This document shows positions 1 through 8,209 of a stretch of DNA of 39,741 bases, piece after piece. Each line of letters starts with the position of its first letter. Position 1 is the first letter of the stretch. The DNA is from CAZGTQ01 sp964528575 (lineage in GTDB: Bacteria > Planctomycetota > UBA1135 > GCA-002686595). Location: NCBI GenBank assembly GCA_964528575.1, contig CAZGTQ010000245.1, positions 1 to 39,741 on the forward strand, given 5' to 3'. The notes under the pieces were generated by a model, which was not told where the DNA came from, made no database searches, and saw nothing but the letters and a program-made list of their open reading frames with translations. The translations under genes and the position numbers were made by a program.

Positions 1-86
1 CCGAGCGGCGCGCGAGCGGCGCTGCCGCCGCGGACGAGCCCGCGCCCGCGCCCGCACGTCGTCCGCGCCGCCCGAGCGACGCGCCC

Positions 87-839
87 GTGCTGATCGAGCT
101 GCGCGACGTGGCGCGCGCGTACGTCGACGCGGCGGGGGAGACGGTGCTCGCCGTCCAGAACGCGACCCTGCGCGTCCGCGAGGGCGAGCTGCTCGGCATC
201 ATCGGCCCGTCGGGGCAAGGCAAGAGCACCCTGCTCAACGTGATCGGCGGCCTCGACAGCCCGACGTCGGGCGACGTGCTCGTGCGCGGCGAGCCGCTGC
301 CGCGCGGCGAGTGCGAGGCGCTGCGCCGCTACCGCGCCGAGCAGATCAGCTTCGTCTTCCAGGACCTGAACCTCGTCACGCACCTCACGGCCGAGGAGAA
401 CGCGGCGCTGCCGCTCGTCTGCCGCGGCGTCCCGCGCAAGGAGGCGCTCGCGCGCGCGCGCCACAACCTCGGGCTGCTCGGCCTGGGCGACCTGCTCCAC
501 CGGCGCCCCTCGCAGCTCTCGGGCGGCCAGAAGCAGCGCGTCGCGATCGCGCGCGCGTTCACCTCGCCCGCGCCGATCGTGCTCGCCGACGAGCCGACGG
601 GCTCGCTCGATCCGCGCACCGCGCGCGAGGTGATGGACGCGTTCCACGAGCTGTGCAAGCTCGGCGGCGGCGGCCGGTGCCGCACCGTCGTGCTCGTCAC
701 GCACAACACCTCGCTCGCCCGACGCTACTGCGACCGCGTCGTGCGTTGCACGACCGACGGGCTCGTCGAGGTCGCGGACGGAGCGGACGAGCGCGACGAC
801 GACGCGCCGCTGCGCGTCGTGCCCGGAGGCCGCGCGTGA
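87..839 (+). CDS. ABC transporter ATP-binding protein, MacB/LolD type
   Basis: Cytoplasmic ATPase that powers the permease encoded next to it, probably for moving a lipoprotein, peptide or small molecule out of the inner membrane. Visible motifs are a Walker A (GPSGQGKST, residues 40-48, with Gln where Ser is usual), a Q-loop (VFQDLN), the signature LSGGQKQR near residue 144, a Walker B with LADEPTGSLD near 166-175 and the switch His in VTHN. About 250 residues is the normal length for this family. The GTG at 87 is chosen because homologous proteins begin just before the 'LIELRDV' strand. However, the frame is open back to the window edge, so an N-terminal extension or a start outside the window cannot be excluded. 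The stop overlaps the GTG of the permease by 4 bases (GTGA), implying coupled translation. The exported substrate cannot be told from the sequence. Confidence 0.9.
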   Translation: MLIELRDVARAYVDAAGETVLAVQNATLRVREGELLGIIGPSGQGKSTLLNVIGGLDSPTSGDVLVRGEPLPRGECEALRRYRAEQISFVFQDLNLVTHLTAEENAALPLVCRGVPRKEALARARHNLGLLGLGDLLHRRPSQLSGGQKQRVAIARAFTSPAPIVLADEPTGSLDPRTAREVMDAFHELCKLGGGGRCRTVVLVTHNTSLARRYCDRVVRCTTDGLVEVADGADERDDDAPLRVVPGGRA

Positions 840-3800
840 GAACGACCGCGCTCGTGCGCTACGCGCTCTCCGACCTGCGCCACCGGCCGGGCGCGACGTG
901 GCTCAACGTCGCCGCGGTCGCGCTCGCCGCCGCGTACATCCTCGTGCTCGGCTTCTACGGCGCGAGCATCCACCGCTATCAGGAGGAGCTGCTCGAGCGC
1001 TCCTTGCCGACGAAGATCGTCGCGTCGATGCCGGACGTCACCGACGCGAGCCTGCGGCTGACCGACGAGCGCATGGCCGCGCTCGCCGAGCTCGACGACG
1101 TCGCGCTCGTCTTCGGCCGCATCGAGCTCAACGTGCGCGCGTACGTCGACGAGGCGCGCGCGGTCGACCTGCCCGCGGAGAGCACGACGCCCGCCGACCC
1201 GTCCGTGTCCGGGGACCGGCTCGCTCTCGGGAGCGGCGTGAGCGCGGCCGACGCGCGCGAAGTCGTCCTGTCGCGCGCTCTGTTCGAGAAGCTCGGCGGC
1301 GTCGTCGCCGAGACGCCCGTGCCCGACGCGCTGTTCGTCGAGGTGCGCCGCACGCTCGCGGGCCGCGAGGAGGTGCACCGGCTCGAGCTGCGCATCGCGG
1401 GCCTGTTGCGCCACGAGGACACCGAGCGGATCTTCGTGCCGATCGACGTGCTCACCGCGCTCGACCTGTGGTGCACGAGCAAGATCGACGAGCTGTCGAC
1501 GACGGGCGGCTTCTCCGGCGGTCGCCGCGCGCGCTTCCCCGCGGCGCTCGCCTACGCGCCCGAGTCGGCGCGCGAGCGGGTCGCGACCGAGGCGCAGGCG
1601 CTGCGCGTGCGCACCGAAGAGGCGGGGACGGTCGAGATCGTCGAGCCGCCGGGACCGCTGTGGTCGGTGCTCGAGCGCTCGGACGGCGCGCCGCTCGACG
1701 AGGCCGACCTCGCCGCGGCGAGCCGCGCGGGCCTCGCTCCGCGCGAGGTGCGCAGCGCGACGGTCGCGGGGGCGCGCGCGGTCGCGCTCGGCGCCGACGA
1801 TCCGCGCTGGGACGCGATCGACGACGAGCACGAGCGCGAGACCGCATACGTCCTGAGCGCAGACGTGCCGCCGGCGGCCGTGTTCGACGCCCACCGCAGC
1901 GAGCGCGCGCCCGCCGGCCTGCAGGTCGGCGCCGACCTCCTCGCGTCGCACGACGAGCTACGCTGGATGCTGTTCGAGCCGCACGCGTCCGCGGCCGCGT
2001 CCGCGGTGTGCCTCGTCGAGACGGACGATCCCGCGGCCGCGCGCGCGCTCGCCGACCTGGGCGGCGCGCCCGCGGTCGGCCGCGAGCTCGGCTGGCTCTT
2101 CTACGACGGCTCGAGCGGCTGGGGCGAGGCCGCGGAGCTCGGCGCGATCGTCGCGCGCTCGCCCGGCCTCGACGCGGGCGTGTGGTGGCAACGCGACGTG
2201 CCCGCCGTCGTCGAGCCGCGGGGAACGGCGCGCACGTTCGCCACGCGCTTCGTCCCCGCGGAGCTGTACCGCCGCGTCGCGCCGCCGCCCGGGCCGCTCG
2301 AAGCGGGCCTCTCCGTCGCGGAGCCGACGCGCCGCACGTGCGTGCTCGCCACCGCGCGCCCGTTCGACGCGCCGGCGGCGCTGTGGATCGGCGCCGACCG
2401 AGCGCAGGTCGTGCGCACGATCGCGACCGCGGGCGCCGACGTGCTGTGGATGGCGGCGCCGGCCGACGCGCGGCTCGGAGGCGTCGTCGTGTGGGGACCG
2501 TGGACGAGCGTCGCGCAGGCCGAGCCGGCGCTCGCCGAGCTCGGGTGGCAGCCCGAACGGGCGAGCGCGCACCGGCCGGGTCGCGTTTCCGCGCTCGTCA
2601 CGGGGGACGCGGCGTCGGTCGCGCAGAAGCTCGGGCCGCACGCCGCCGCGTGTCGCACGAGCGAGCTCGCCGGCGTGTGGGCGCGGCTCGGCGGCGCTCC
2701 GGATCTCGGGCTCGTGATGGTCGACGGGCCGCAGCTCGGTGCGGCCGCGGTCGACGGTCTCCTGCTGCGTGGCGCTCCGAGCGACGCGCCGGCGTCCGCG
2801 ACGCTCGAGACCGGCCGCTGGCGCTCCGGCGAGCTCGCGCTCTCCGCGCGTCCCGACTTCCCGCCGCGCCTCGCGGTCGTGCCGCACGACACGTTCCGCG
2901 CAGCCGCGTTCGCCGCGACACCGGGGGCGCCGGTCGGCGCCGTGCGGCACGACGTGCTGCTCGGCGACCCCGTCGAGCTCGAGCGCGCGCGTCGGGACCT
3001 CGCGCCCGCGGGGCTCGCGCTGCGCCCGCTGCGCGAGCTGCGCGCGCGCACGCTCGCGCGCTACGAGGTGCGCGACGAGACGAGCGCGGACGGCCTCGTC
3101 GGCGGCGACGTCGTCACCGTGATCGCGATGAGCCCCCCGACGTTCGTCGCCGCGCGGCCCGAGCTCGCGATCGAGGGCGAGCTCGAGGGCCGCGACGAGG
3201 CGCTCGGGGTACGCGCGTCGTCGCCGACCGATCCGGACCGCTTCGCGCGCGATCTGACGCACGGCGGCTGGCTGCGCGGCGACCGCGGCATGGGCCAGGT
3301 CGTCCTGCCGCGCCGCGCGTTCGACGAGCTGACGGACGAGGACGCGCGGAGCGTGATCGGGCGCTCGGTGTCGATGCGGTTCGAGCGCTCGCTCCACGGC
3401 GGGATCGGCGCGGTCGAGGGGCTCGCGATGCCGCTCGAGGTCGTCGGTCTCGCGGCGGGCGACGCGGCGTACGTGCCGGTCGAGCTCGCGGCGAGCGTCG
3501 ACCTGTGGGGCGCGGGCAAGCTCGCGTTCAACCAGACGCGCGGCGTGTTCGAGTCGCCGGCCGACGTCGCGCTCGCCGCCGGGCACGTGCGCGCGAACGT
3601 GTTCGCCGACGGCGCGGAGCAGGTCGCCGCGGTCGTCGGCGCGCTGCGCGATGCGGGCTACCACACCGAGGACAGCCTCGCGGAGCAGGAGAGCCTGCGC
3701 CGGCTCGGCAAGATCCTAGTGTTCATCGTCGGCTTCTTCGTGCTTGGCTGCGTGCTCAACGCGTCGATCACCGTGCTCGTCGCGACGATGATGAACGTCA

Positions 3801-4144
3801 AGTCGAAGATCTTCGAGATCGGCATCCTGCGCGCGCAAGGCGTGCGGGTGCGCGCCGTGCTCGGCATCTTCGCGTCGCAGGGGCTCGCGATCGGCGCGCT
3901 CGCGTTCGTCGTCGCCGCGCTCTGCACGCTCGCGCTCGAGCCGCTCCTGCGTGGGCCGGTGCGTCAGGTCTTCGGGCTGGAGTCGGGCGGGGTGCTCGCC
4001 GGCTCGCCGTTCGAGGCCGGGCTGTGGTGGCTCTCGGCGACGGCGCTGTTCGTCGCGGTCGCGTTCTCGTTCTGCGGCGTGGTCGTTCCGGCCGCGTTCG
4101 CGTGTCGTCTGGCTCCGGTGGAGGCCCTGCGCCGGAGGGAATAG
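836..4144 (+). CDS. FtsX/MacB-type ABC permease with very large extracytoplasmic domain
   Basis: Membrane subunit of the exporter, 1102 residues from the GTG at 836 that overlaps the ATPase stop. One membrane helix lies near residues 20-40 (WLNVAAVALAAAYILVLGF). A long soluble part of roughly 900 residues follows, then an FtsX-type core with three helices in the last 150 residues (ILVFIVGFFVLGCVLN, then GLAIGALAFVVAALCTLAL, then LFVAVAFSFCGVVVPA). The cytoplasmic loop contains KIFEIGILRAQGVR, the usual FtsX signature region, and the protein ends in APVEALRRRE, typical of the family. MacB is about 650 residues and LolC/E about 400, so the extracytoplasmic domain is unusually large. It should reach into the periplasm. 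It could be a four-helix MacB-like mechanotransducer or a LolE-like subunit; no outer-membrane or adaptor gene is visible in the window. Confidence 0.85.
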   Translation: MRTTALVRYALSDLRHRPGATWLNVAAVALAAAYILVLGFYGASIHRYQEELLERSLPTKIVASMPDVTDASLRLTDERMAALAELDDVALVFGRIELNVRAYVDEARAVDLPAESTTPADPSVSGDRLALGSGVSAADAREVVLSRALFEKLGGVVAETPVPDALFVEVRRTLAGREEVHRLELRIAGLLRHEDTERIFVPIDVLTALDLWCTSKIDELSTTGGFSGGRRARFPAALAYAPESARERVATEAQALRVRTEEAGTVEIVEPPGPLWSVLERSDGAPLDEADLAAASRAGLAPREVRSATVAGARAVALGADDPRWDAIDDEHERETAYVLSADVPPAAVFDAHRSERAPAGLQVGADLLASHDELRWMLFEPHASAAASAVCLVETDDPAAARALADLGGAPAVGRELGWLFYDGSSGWGEAAELGAIVARSPGLDAGVWWQRDVPAVVEPRGTARTFATRFVPAELYRRVAPPPGPLEAGLSVAEPTRRTCVLATARPFDAPAALWIGADRAQVVRTIATAGADVLWMAAPADARLGGVVVWGPWTSVAQAEPALAELGWQPERASAHRPGRVSALVTGDAASVAQKLGPHAAACRTSELAGVWARLGGAPDLGLVMVDGPQLGAAAVDGLLLRGAPSDAPASATLETGRWRSGELALSARPDFPPRLAVVPHDTFRAAAFAATPGAPVGAVRHDVLLGDPVELERARRDLAPAGLALRPLRELRARTLARYEVRDETSADGLVGGDVVTVIAMSPPTFVAARPELAIEGELEGRDEALGVRASSPTDPDRFARDLTHGGWLRGDRGMGQVVLPRRAFDELTDEDARSVIGRSVSMRFERSLHGGIGAVEGLAMPLEVVGLAAGDAAYVPVELAASVDLWGAGKLAFNQTRGVFESPADVALAAGHVRANVFADGAEQVAAVVGALRDAGYHTEDSLAEQESLRRLGKILVFIVGFFVLGCVLNASITVLVATMMNVKSKIFEIGILRAQGVRVRAVLGIFASQGLAIGALAFVVAALCTLALEPLLRGPVRQVFGLESGGVLAGSPFEAGLWWLSATALFVAVAFSFCGVVVPAAFACRLAPVEALRRRE

Positions 4145-4153
4145 GAAGAACCG

Positions 4154-4729
4154 ATGGAAGAGCGAAACAAGACGGAGCGCTCGGGCGGTTTCCCCGCGAT
4201 CCGGCTGATCCTGTGGACGGTGGCCGTGTTCTGCGTCGGCTACGTCGCGTCCGGGTACGGGCCCTCGGTCGACGAGATCCTGCGCCGTTGGGGCGTCGAG
4301 CTGCACCCGATCGCGAGCGACGGGCCGGCGTACGCGCACGAGGATGCGCAACCGCCGTCGGCCGCCGACGACGTGCGCGCGCTGCTCGCGGAGGTGGGCG
4401 CGTACGTCAGCCGGCTGAACACGCGCATCGGCGAGCTCGAGAGCGGTCTCAAGGAGAACGGCATCGCGCAGAGCATCCTCGCGAAGCGCGACGGCGCCGA
4501 CCCCGCCGCGCTCCGGCGGCTCGACGAGGAGCGCGGGCGCTTCCAGGACAGCCTCGCGGGCCTCGAGCAGGACCTCGCCGAGGCGCTCGACCTCGAGGCG
4601 CGCCTGCGCTCGCTGCTCGACGCCGCCTCCGGCCGCGGCCAATCGGCCGTGCGCGGCAGCCACACGGTCGCGGACGCGCGTCACCTGCTCGAGCGGCTCG
4701 ACTTGCTGGGCCTGCCGCGCCAGCGCTGA
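4154..4729 (+). CDS. membrane-anchored coiled-coil protein of unknown function
   Basis: 191 residues, not recognised as a named family. A cytoplasmic N-terminus (MEERNKTERSGG) is followed by one membrane helix at about residues 15-35 (IRLILWTVAVFCVGYVASGY). The remainder is a mostly helical extracytoplasmic region, with likely coiled coil at about residues 75-160, rich in Leu, Glu and Arg (for example RIGELESGLKENG and LDEERGRFQDSLAGLEQDL). It starts 10 bases after the permease stop. A purine-rich stretch (ggagggaataggaag) just before the ATG is one of the better Shine-Dalgarno-like sequences in the window. Position and topology suggest an accessory or adaptor subunit of the ABC exporter, loosely like a membrane-fusion protein without its lipoyl or barrel domains. 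That role is inference. Confidence 0.7.
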   Translation: MEERNKTERSGGFPAIRLILWTVAVFCVGYVASGYGPSVDEILRRWGVELHPIASDGPAYAHEDAQPPSAADDVRALLAEVGAYVSRLNTRIGELESGLKENGIAQSILAKRDGADPAALRRLDEERGRFQDSLAGLEQDLAEALDLEARLRSLLDAASGRGQSAVRGSHTVADARHLLERLDLLGLPRQR

Positions 4730-4755
4730 GCTTGCGCGGACGCGGCGCGCGCGCG

Positions 4756-4761
4756 TAGGCT
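4756..4761 (+). promoter_or_regulatory. -10-like hexamer TAGGCT, 6 bases before start codon
   Basis: TAGGCT fits TANNNT and ends 6 bases before the ATG at 4768. A transcript starting the usual 6-8 bases downstream would begin at or beside the start codon. No convincing -35 element is visible. Confidence 0.4.
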
Positions 4762-4767
4762 CAGCGG

Positions 4768-6003
4768 ATGCGACTTCGGTCCGCCGTGCGGCTCGCCGCC
4801 GCGCTCGTCGCCCTCTCGTCCGCCGCGGCCGCGCAGACCGAGCGCGTGTGGATCGTCGACGACGACGGCGGCCCCGGCGTCGACTTCACCGACATCCAGC
4901 CGGCGGTCGACGCGTCCGCGTACTTCGACCGCATCCTCGTGCGCTCGGGCCGCTACGACGGCTTCACGATCGAGGCGACCAACCTGAGCGTCGTCGCCGA
5001 CCGGGACGCGCACGTCGTCGTCGCCGGCGAAGTGCGCATCCAGAACCAGGCGGCGTTCGGCCGCGTGCTGCTGCGCGGGCTGCGCTCGGGCGCGGGCGTC
5101 GAGCCGCTGCGGCTCGTCTGCCGCGACGTGATCGGGCGCACGTGGATCGAGGACTGCGCGATCGGTCCGCTGGCGGGCGACGAGCAGTCGCTGTCGGGGC
5201 TCCCCGGCGCGTTCGTCGAGAACGCGTCCTCGGTCGCGTTCCTGCGCTCGAGCGTGCGCGGCGGCGCCGGGCTGCCGGGCCGGTCCGCGCCGCCGGGGCT
5301 CGACGTGCTCAACGCGAACGCGCACCTGTTCGACTCGACGTTCACCGGCGGCGCCGGAGCCGACGCGGGGGACGGCGAGCCCGTCGGCGCGGGCGGTCCG
5401 GGCGTGCGCCACCGCGACTACCTCCTGTTCGCGCACGGCTGCACGCTCGCCGGCGGCCCCGGCGGCGACGGCTCGAGCGCGTGCTCGCCGGGCGGCGCGG
5501 GCGGAGCGGGGCTCCTCGTCGACGGTCCGTTCGCCGACGTCGAGCTGCGCGATGCCGCGACGGTCGGCGGAATGGGCGGTGCGTCGTGCGGGAACCCGGG
5601 CGCGAGCGGAGTGCCGCAGCGCCTGATCGCCGGCTCGCTCACGACCTACCCCGCGCCCGCGCGCCGGCTGCGCGTCGCGTCGCCGGTCCGCGCGAACGAG
5701 CTCGCGCGCGTGACCGTCGTCGGCCAGCCCGGCGACGTGGCGATCGGCATCCTCTCGCCCTACAAGGCCGTGACGCCCTATCCGTCGCTGCAGGGCTGGC
5801 TGCTCGTCGAGGAGCTTGGCGTGTTCGTCGTCCACGGCGTCGTTCCGGCTGCGGGCACGCTCCACCACGGGTTCGCGCCGCCGCCGATCGCGGCCGGCTC
5901 CGGCTCGCGGCTGGTGCACCTCCAGCTCGTCACGGCGACGGCCGCGGGCGCGGTCCTCTTGGAACCGCCCGCGTCGCTGCTCGTCGTTCCCGCCGGCACG
6001 TGA
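4768..6003 (+). CDS. secreted right-handed beta-helix-like protein (planctomycete type)
   Basis: 411 residues with a signal peptide (MRLRSAVRLAAALVALSSAAAAQ, cleavage near residue 22). The mature protein opens with VWIVDDDGGPGVDFTDIQPAV, a signature of secreted parallel beta-helix proteins common in Planctomycetota genomes. The body is short strand-and-turn units with many Gly (GGAGGAGLLV and similar), fitting a pectate-lyase-like solenoid, up to about residue 300. A C-terminal beta domain of about 100 residues follows (from VASPVRANELARVTV), of a kind that recurs at the ends of such proteins. No catalytic residues could be assigned. The function is unknown; polysaccharide binding or a surface role is a guess. 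The ATG at 4768 is supported by the signal peptide and by an upstream -10-like hexamer. The stop overlaps the symporter gene by 4 bases, although a functional link is not obvious. Confidence 0.8.
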   Translation: MRLRSAVRLAAALVALSSAAAAQTERVWIVDDDGGPGVDFTDIQPAVDASAYFDRILVRSGRYDGFTIEATNLSVVADRDAHVVVAGEVRIQNQAAFGRVLLRGLRSGAGVEPLRLVCRDVIGRTWIEDCAIGPLAGDEQSLSGLPGAFVENASSVAFLRSSVRGGAGLPGRSAPPGLDVLNANAHLFDSTFTGGAGADAGDGEPVGAGGPGVRHRDYLLFAHGCTLAGGPGGDGSSACSPGGAGGAGLLVDGPFADVELRDAATVGGMGGASCGNPGASGVPQRLIAGSLTTYPAPARRLRVASPVRANELARVTVVGQPGDVAIGILSPYKAVTPYPSLQGWLLVEELGVFVVHGVVPAAGTLHHGFAPPPIAAGSGSRLVHLQLVTATAAGAVLLEPPASLLVVPAGT

Positions 6004-7433
6004 CGGCGGCCGCGCCCGCTCCGTCCGGCGTCCGCGCCCGCTGGACGCGGCTCGCGATCTGCGTCGCGCTCGGCTTCGGCGTCGCGTCGACGTCGGTACC
6101 GGACGGCGTCGAGCCGGCGGGCTGGCGCGTCCTCGCGATCTTCGCCGCGGTGATCGCGGCGTTCGTCCTGCAGCCGCTGCCGATGGCGTCGGTCGTGATC
6201 CTCGCGCTGCTCGCGACCGTCGCCTGCGGCGCGCTGGAGTTCGACGAGGCGCTGGCTGGTTACGGGGAGAGCGTCGTGTGGCTCGTCGTCGGCGCGTTCC
6301 TGCTCGCGGGCGGGGTGCGCGACACCGGGCTCGGCCGGCGCATCGCGCTGACGCTGCTCGCGAAGCTCGGGCGCACGACGCTCGGCCTCGCGTACGCGCA
6401 GTGCGTCGCGGAGCTCGTGCTCGGCACCGTGGTCCCGTCGAACACGGCGCGCGGCGGCGGCATCCTCGCGCCGATCGTGCGCGCGATGGCGGGTGCGCTG
6501 GACTCCGAGCCCGACCGCTCGCCCGAGCGCGCCGGCGCGTTCCTCGTGCTCGTCGGCGCGCACGCGAACCTGATCGCTGCCGCGATGTTCCTGACCGGCA
6601 TGGCCGGCAACGCCGTGCTCGCCGATTTCGCCGCCGAGATCTACGGCGTCGAGTTCCGCTGGGCGCGCTGGGCGCTCGCGATGCTCGTCCCGGGGCTCGC
6701 GGCGATGGCGCTGTTGCCGCTGCTCCTGCACCGGCTGCTCGCGCCGACCGTGCGCGACGCGCGGGCGGCGCGGGACGTCGCACGTGCGCAGCTCGCCGCG
6801 CTCGGCCCGTGGAGCGTGCGCGAGCGGGTGATGGCGGGGACGCTCCTCGCGGCGCTCGCGCTGTGGGCGACGGGCGAGCTCCACGGCCTGGGCACGGCGT
6901 ACGTCGCGTGGGTCGGGATCGGCGCGCTCCTGGTGAGCGGGGCGCAGCCGTGGGAGCGGATGGCGCGCGAGCACGGGGCGTGGGACGCGCTGATCTGGCT
7001 CGGCGGGCTCGTCACGCTCGCCAAGGCGCTGCTCGAGCTCGGTGTGATCGCGTGGTTCGTGGGGAGCGCGGAAGCGCGGTTCGCCATCGGCGATCCGCTC
7101 GTGCTCGTGCTGGTCCTCGCGCTGGTCTACTTCTACTCGATGTACGGGTTCTCGATGCTGACGGGCCACATCCTGGCGATGGCCGGCGCGTTCCTGGCGG
7201 TCTGCGCCGCTGCCGGTGCGCCGGCGCTCCTCGCGGTGCCACTGTTCGCGGCGTTCTCGAACTTGTGCGGCTGCACGACGAACTACTCGTCGGGTCCGAT
7301 CGTCATCTACTACGGTCTCGGTTACGTGCCCGCGGGGCGCTGGTTCCGGGTCGGTTTCGCCGTGTCGCTGTTCCATCTCGTCGTCTGGATCCCGCTCGGC
7401 CTCCTCTGGTGGCGGGCGCTCGGATGGTGGTAG
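6000..7433 (+). CDS. DASS/SLC13-family anion (dicarboxylate) symporter
   Basis: 477-residue inner-membrane transporter with about 12 hydrophobic segments. Two signature regions identify the divalent anion:Na+ symporter family (CitT, SodiT1 and plastid DiT relatives). The first is VVPSNTARGGGILAPI (near residues 145-160). The second is LCGCTTNYSSGPIVIYYGLGYVP (near 420-445), equivalent to the family's second substrate and sodium site. It probably imports or exchanges C4/C5 dicarboxylates or citrate with sodium; the substrate cannot be read from the sequence. The GTG at 6000 is chosen because it overlaps the preceding stop (GTGA) and gives a short N-terminus before the first helix. An in-frame extension further upstream would read through the beta-helix gene and is rejected. 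Length is usual for the family. Confidence 0.87.
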   Translation: MTAAAPAPSGVRARWTRLAICVALGFGVASTSVPDGVEPAGWRVLAIFAAVIAAFVLQPLPMASVVILALLATVACGALEFDEALAGYGESVVWLVVGAFLLAGGVRDTGLGRRIALTLLAKLGRTTLGLAYAQCVAELVLGTVVPSNTARGGGILAPIVRAMAGALDSEPDRSPERAGAFLVLVGAHANLIAAAMFLTGMAGNAVLADFAAEIYGVEFRWARWALAMLVPGLAAMALLPLLLHRLLAPTVRDARAARDVARAQLAALGPWSVRERVMAGTLLAALALWATGELHGLGTAYVAWVGIGALLVSGAQPWERMAREHGAWDALIWLGGLVTLAKALLELGVIAWFVGSAEARFAIGDPLVLVLVLALVYFYSMYGFSMLTGHILAMAGAFLAVCAAAGAPALLAVPLFAAFSNLCGCTTNYSSGPIVIYYGLGYVPAGRWFRVGFAVSLFHLVVWIPLGLLWWRALGWW

Positions 7434-7444
7434 GCGCGCCGTCC

Positions 7445-8209
7445 ATGCGTCGCGCGCTCGCGCTGTGCGTCGCGCTGCTGGCCGCGTGCGGCCCGAGCGC
7501 GAGCAACGACGACCCGCGTCTCGCGCAGGCCGACCGCGCGATCTCCGACGGCGACTTCGTCGCTGCGCAAGCGCTCGCCGAGGCGGTGCTCGCCGACCAC
7601 GCGGGCACCGGGCGCGCGGAGCTGCTGCTCGGCTACAGCTTGCAGCGGCGCAAGCGCTACGAGCTCGCGCGGCCGCACTTCGAGCGCGCGCTCGAGCTCG
7701 AGCCGTTCGAGAAGCAAGTCTCGGCGCACTACCTGCTCGGCTGGTGCACGTACAACCTCGGCGAGCTCGACGCGGCGCGCGCCGCGTTCGAGGGGCACCT
7801 CGAGCGCGCGCCGGACTACGGCCACTCGTGGTTCGGGCTCGGGCTCGTCGCGCTCGACCAGGACCGCCTCGACGACGCGCAGGACGCGTTCGGTCGCGCG
7901 ATCGAGCTGCAGCGTGCGGCGGTCGAGGCGGGGGACGCCAGCCAGGTGCCCGATCTCGCGGCGTCGTACTGCCGGCGCGGCGAGGTCCACGTGCGAGGCG
8001 AGGAGTGGGAGGCGGCGCGCGACGACCTGCTCGCGGGGCTGCGGGTCTTTCCGCACATGCCCGACGACTGGTTCCGGCTGCACCGCGTGCTGAGCGAGCT
8101 CGGCGACGACGCGCGCGCGGCCGACGCGCTCGCGCAGTACGAGCGGTTGAAGGCCGCGGGCGCACCGGCCGCGGGCGCACCGGCCTCGGGCGGGGACGTG
8201 GAGCGATGA
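7445..8209 (+). CDS. TPR-repeat lipoprotein
   Basis: 254 residues. It has a lipoprotein-type signal peptide (MRRALALCVALLAACG, lipobox LAAC with Cys 15), then tandem tetratricopeptide repeats from about residue 25 to 225 (ELLLGYSLQRRKRYELARPHFERALEL; HYLLGWCTYNLGELDAARAAFEGHLE; SWFGLGLVALDQDRLDDAQDAFGRAIEL; and further units). The tail is low-complexity AAGAPAAGAPASGG, encoded by a 15-base tandem repeat. The ATG at 7445 gives the signal peptide. The stop overlaps the ATG of the FG-GAP/UnbV gene (ATGA). TPR proteins beside FG-GAP/UnbV proteins are a frequent arrangement in Planctomycetota and Acidobacteriota, so the two products probably work together at the envelope as a scaffold. The exact role is unknown. 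Confidence 0.85.
   Translation: MRRALALCVALLAACGPSASNDDPRLAQADRAISDGDFVAAQALAEAVLADHAGTGRAELLLGYSLQRRKRYELARPHFERALELEPFEKQVSAHYLLGWCTYNLGELDAARAAFEGHLERAPDYGHSWFGLGLVALDQDRLDDAQDAFGRAIELQRAAVEAGDASQVPDLAASYCRRGEVHVRGEEWEAARDDLLAGLRVFPHMPDDWFRLHRVLSELGDDARAADALAQYERLKAAGAPAAGAPASGGDVER
8152..8190 (+). repeat. 15-base tandem repeat, in frame, about 2.4 copies
   Basis: ggccgcgggcgcacc occurs at 8152-8166 and 8167-8181 and is followed by a partial third copy. It encodes the AAGAP-type tail of the TPR lipoprotein. The unit is a multiple of three, so copy-number change would keep the frame. Confidence 0.85.

Noticed and set aside
1..86. Tail of an upstream gene ending at 93 in frame 1
   Set aside because: A frame open from the edge to a TGA at 91-93 exists, but 30 codons of Pro/Arg/Ala cannot be told from chance, and the ATPase frame is equally open there.
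898..4758. A very long open frame on the plus strand shifted relative to the ABC permease
   Set aside because: The translation is almost only Arg, Ala, Gly and Pro with no motifs. It is the out-of-frame shadow of the permease in GC-rich DNA; many similar frames occur on both strands.
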